A stretch of 64,000 nt of DNA from Streptomyces sp. NRRL S-455. GTDB taxonomy: Bacteria; Actinomycetota; Actinomycetes; Streptomycetales; Streptomycetaceae. The DNA lies in NCBI RefSeq assembly GCF_000717875.1, contig NZ_JOCT01000027.1, forward strand, positions 1 to 64,000. Direction: 5' to 3'. The position numbers and the translations under genes were made by a program. Below, piece by piece: positions 62,747-64,000 of the stretch. The first letter of the stretch is position 1; every line of letters starts with the position of its first letter. The notes under the pieces are model-generated. The model was not told the origin of the DNA. It ran no database searches and saw only the letters and a list, made by a program, of their open reading frames with translations.

Positions 62747-64000
62747 TCAGCCCCCGGCGAGCCGGTCCTGCGCCGCGCGCCACCGCTCGGTCCCGCCGCG
62801 CGGCTCGTACCGGGTCAGCGGCTGCGTCCGGACGAGCAGCCCCCGCATACCCGACAGGTCACCGACCAGCCCGTGCGTCCGTGCCTGCACGAGCACGTTC
62901 CCCAGGGCCGCGGCCTCCGTCGGGCCCGCCACCACCGGCAGCCCGCAGGCGTCGGCGGTCAGCTGGCACAGCAGCGCGTTGCGCGTACCGCCGCCCACCA
63001 CGTGCACCACGTCGACCGGATGTCCGGCGAGCCGCTGCGCGTCCAGGACGGCCTTGCGGTGGGCGAGGGCCAGGGAGTCGAGGATGCAACGCGTCACCTC
63101 GGCCGGCGACCCGGGCACGGGCTGGCCCGAGGCCCGGCACGCCTCGCCGATCCGCTCCGGCATCCGCCCGGGCGCGAGGAACGCCGCGTCACCCGCGTCG
63201 ACCACCGACCGCAAAGCAGGCACCTTGGACGCCTCCAGCAGCAGCGCGCCCAGGTCCGGGTCGCCCCAGGCCCGCACGCACTCCTGCAGCAGCCACAACC
63301 CCATGATGTTGCGCAGATACCGGACGGTGCCGTCCAGCCCCAGCTCGTTGGTGAAGTTGGCCGCCCGGCTCTCCTCGGTCAGGACCGGCGCGTCCAGCTC
63401 GAGTCCGGCCAGGGACCACGTGCCGGTGCAGATGTAGGCGAACCGCTCACCGGACGCCGGAACGGCGGCCACGGCCGACGCGGTGTCGTGCGATCCGACG
63501 GTCGTCACCGGCACGGGACCGGCGAGCCCGGTCTCCTCCAGCACCTGGTCCCGCAGCACGCCCGCCGGATCACCGGGCTGCCGCAGCGGCGCGAACAGGC
63601 CCAGGTCGATGCCCAGCCGCGAGGCGATGCCGTACGACCAGTCACGTGTCCGGGGATCGATGAGCTGGGTGGTCGAGGCGTTGGTCAGTTCGGTGCCCTG
63701 CTCGCCGGTGAGCCAGTACGTGAGCAGATCGGGAACGAGCAACAGCCGCTCGGCACGCGACAGTTGAGTCGTACCCTGAGCCGCTGTCAGCTGGTACAGG
63801 GTGTTGAAGGGCGCGTACTGCAACCCGGTCGCCGCGTACAGCTCCTCCGCCGGGACGGCCGCCCACACCTTCTCCGCGACCCCCTCCGTGCGGGAGTCCC
63901 GGTAGTGCACGGGGTTACCGAGCAGCGCCCCGTCCGCGTCGAGCAGTCCGTAGTCCACGGCCCAACTGTCGATGCCCACGGAATCGACCTGTCCGGCCGC
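62747..64000 (-). CDS. rhaB: rhamnulokinase, N-terminus beyond the window
   Basis: The frame is open to the right edge, so about the first 70 residues are missing. The visible 417 residues show the FGGY sugar-kinase fold: VGIDSWAVDYGLLDADG near the start, TVGSHDTASAVAAVPASGERFAYICTGTWSLAG in the middle and VHVVGGGTRNALLCQLTADA late. WAVDYGLLD is typical of RhaB. It would phosphorylate L-rhamnulose. The rhamnose pathway ends in lactaldehyde and so lactate, which fits the lutABC genes downstream. Confidence 0.9.
   Translation of the reverse strand, partial: AAGQVDSVGIDSWAVDYGLLDADGALLGNPVHYRDSRTEGVAEKVWAAVPAEELYAATGLQYAPFNTLYQLTAAQGTTQLSRAERLLLVPDLLTYWLTGEQGTELTNASTTQLIDPRTRDWSYGIASRLGIDLGLFAPLRQPGDPAGVLRDQVLEETGLAGPVPVTTVGSHDTASAVAAVPASGERFAYICTGTWSLAGLELDAPVLTEESRAANFTNELGLDGTVRYLRNIMGLWLLQECVRAWGDPDLGALLLEASKVPALRSVVDAGDAAFLAPGRMPERIGEACRASGQPVPGSPAEVTRCILDSLALAHRKAVLDAQRLAGHPVDVVHVVGGGTRNALLCQLTADACGLPVVAGPTEAAALGNVLVQARTHGLVGDLSGMRGLLVRTQPLTRYEPRGGTERWRAAQDRLAGG

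Overview
The window is high-GC actinobacterial DNA, almost certainly Streptomyces or a close relative. Nearly every reading frame shows strong third-position G/C. GTG starts and stop/start overlaps are frequent. Typical actinomycete families are present: SpoIIE-type phosphatases with RsbW-like kinase domains, IclR and ROK regulators, mycothiol-era DinB-like enzymes and ECF sigma factors. I saw no tRNA, rRNA, CRISPR array or intact insertion sequence.

Left part (1-10 kb). The end of aspA and an SDR gene lead in. Then comes a convergent pair on the minus strand: an orphan polyamine-type binding lipoprotein followed by a membrane sensor/phosphatase (extracytoplasmic sensor, PAS, GAF, SpoIIE, HATPase). 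After a 660-base gap with a possible gene relic there is a kinase/PLP-enzyme pair (hydroxylysine-kinase-like APH protein and an AGXT2L-like class III aminotransferase) with a divergent ROK regulator.

Centre (10-33 kb). This is the heart of the window: a full choline/glycine betaine to glycine catabolic island. It holds BetA, BetB, a betaine ABC importer with both permease domains on one chain, a GbcA-type Rieske oxygenase, a Rieske ferredoxin plus FAD reductase as likely electron donors, a dimethylglycine/sarcosine dehydrogenase, heterotetrameric sarcosine oxidase (SoxB, a fused SoxD-SoxA, SoxG) and PurU to clear one-carbon units. Two paralogous IclR regulators lie inside it. A repeated palindrome G(T/G)TGC-N7-GCAAC occurs before betA, betB, the dehydrogenase, purU and gbcA, with variants at both iclR genes and the ferredoxin. 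I read this as one regulon.

Middle right (33-44 kb). A 26-codon Cys-rich leader peptide, apparently leaderless, precedes an SsuE-like FMN reductase. An ABC exporter follows, then an RsbQ-RsbP-STAS partner-switching module. Next is a cobalamin riboswitch driving the cobalt importer cbiMNQO, and then a membrane Ser/Thr kinase.

Right part (44-64 kb). An MFS exporter and a fused DppB-DppC permease follow a GNAT gene whose promoter carries a Zur-box-like palindrome. Then come a VOC protein, a methyltransferase, an SDR, a Met/His-rich membrane protein beside a SigC-like sigma factor, a hydrolase/BBE-oxidase pair, a YheO-type regulator with a Ser/Thr dehydratase, a cupin, a VWA/MoxR pair, lutABC, and the truncated rhamnulokinase rhaB, which suggests that lactate from rhamnose is burned by LutABC.
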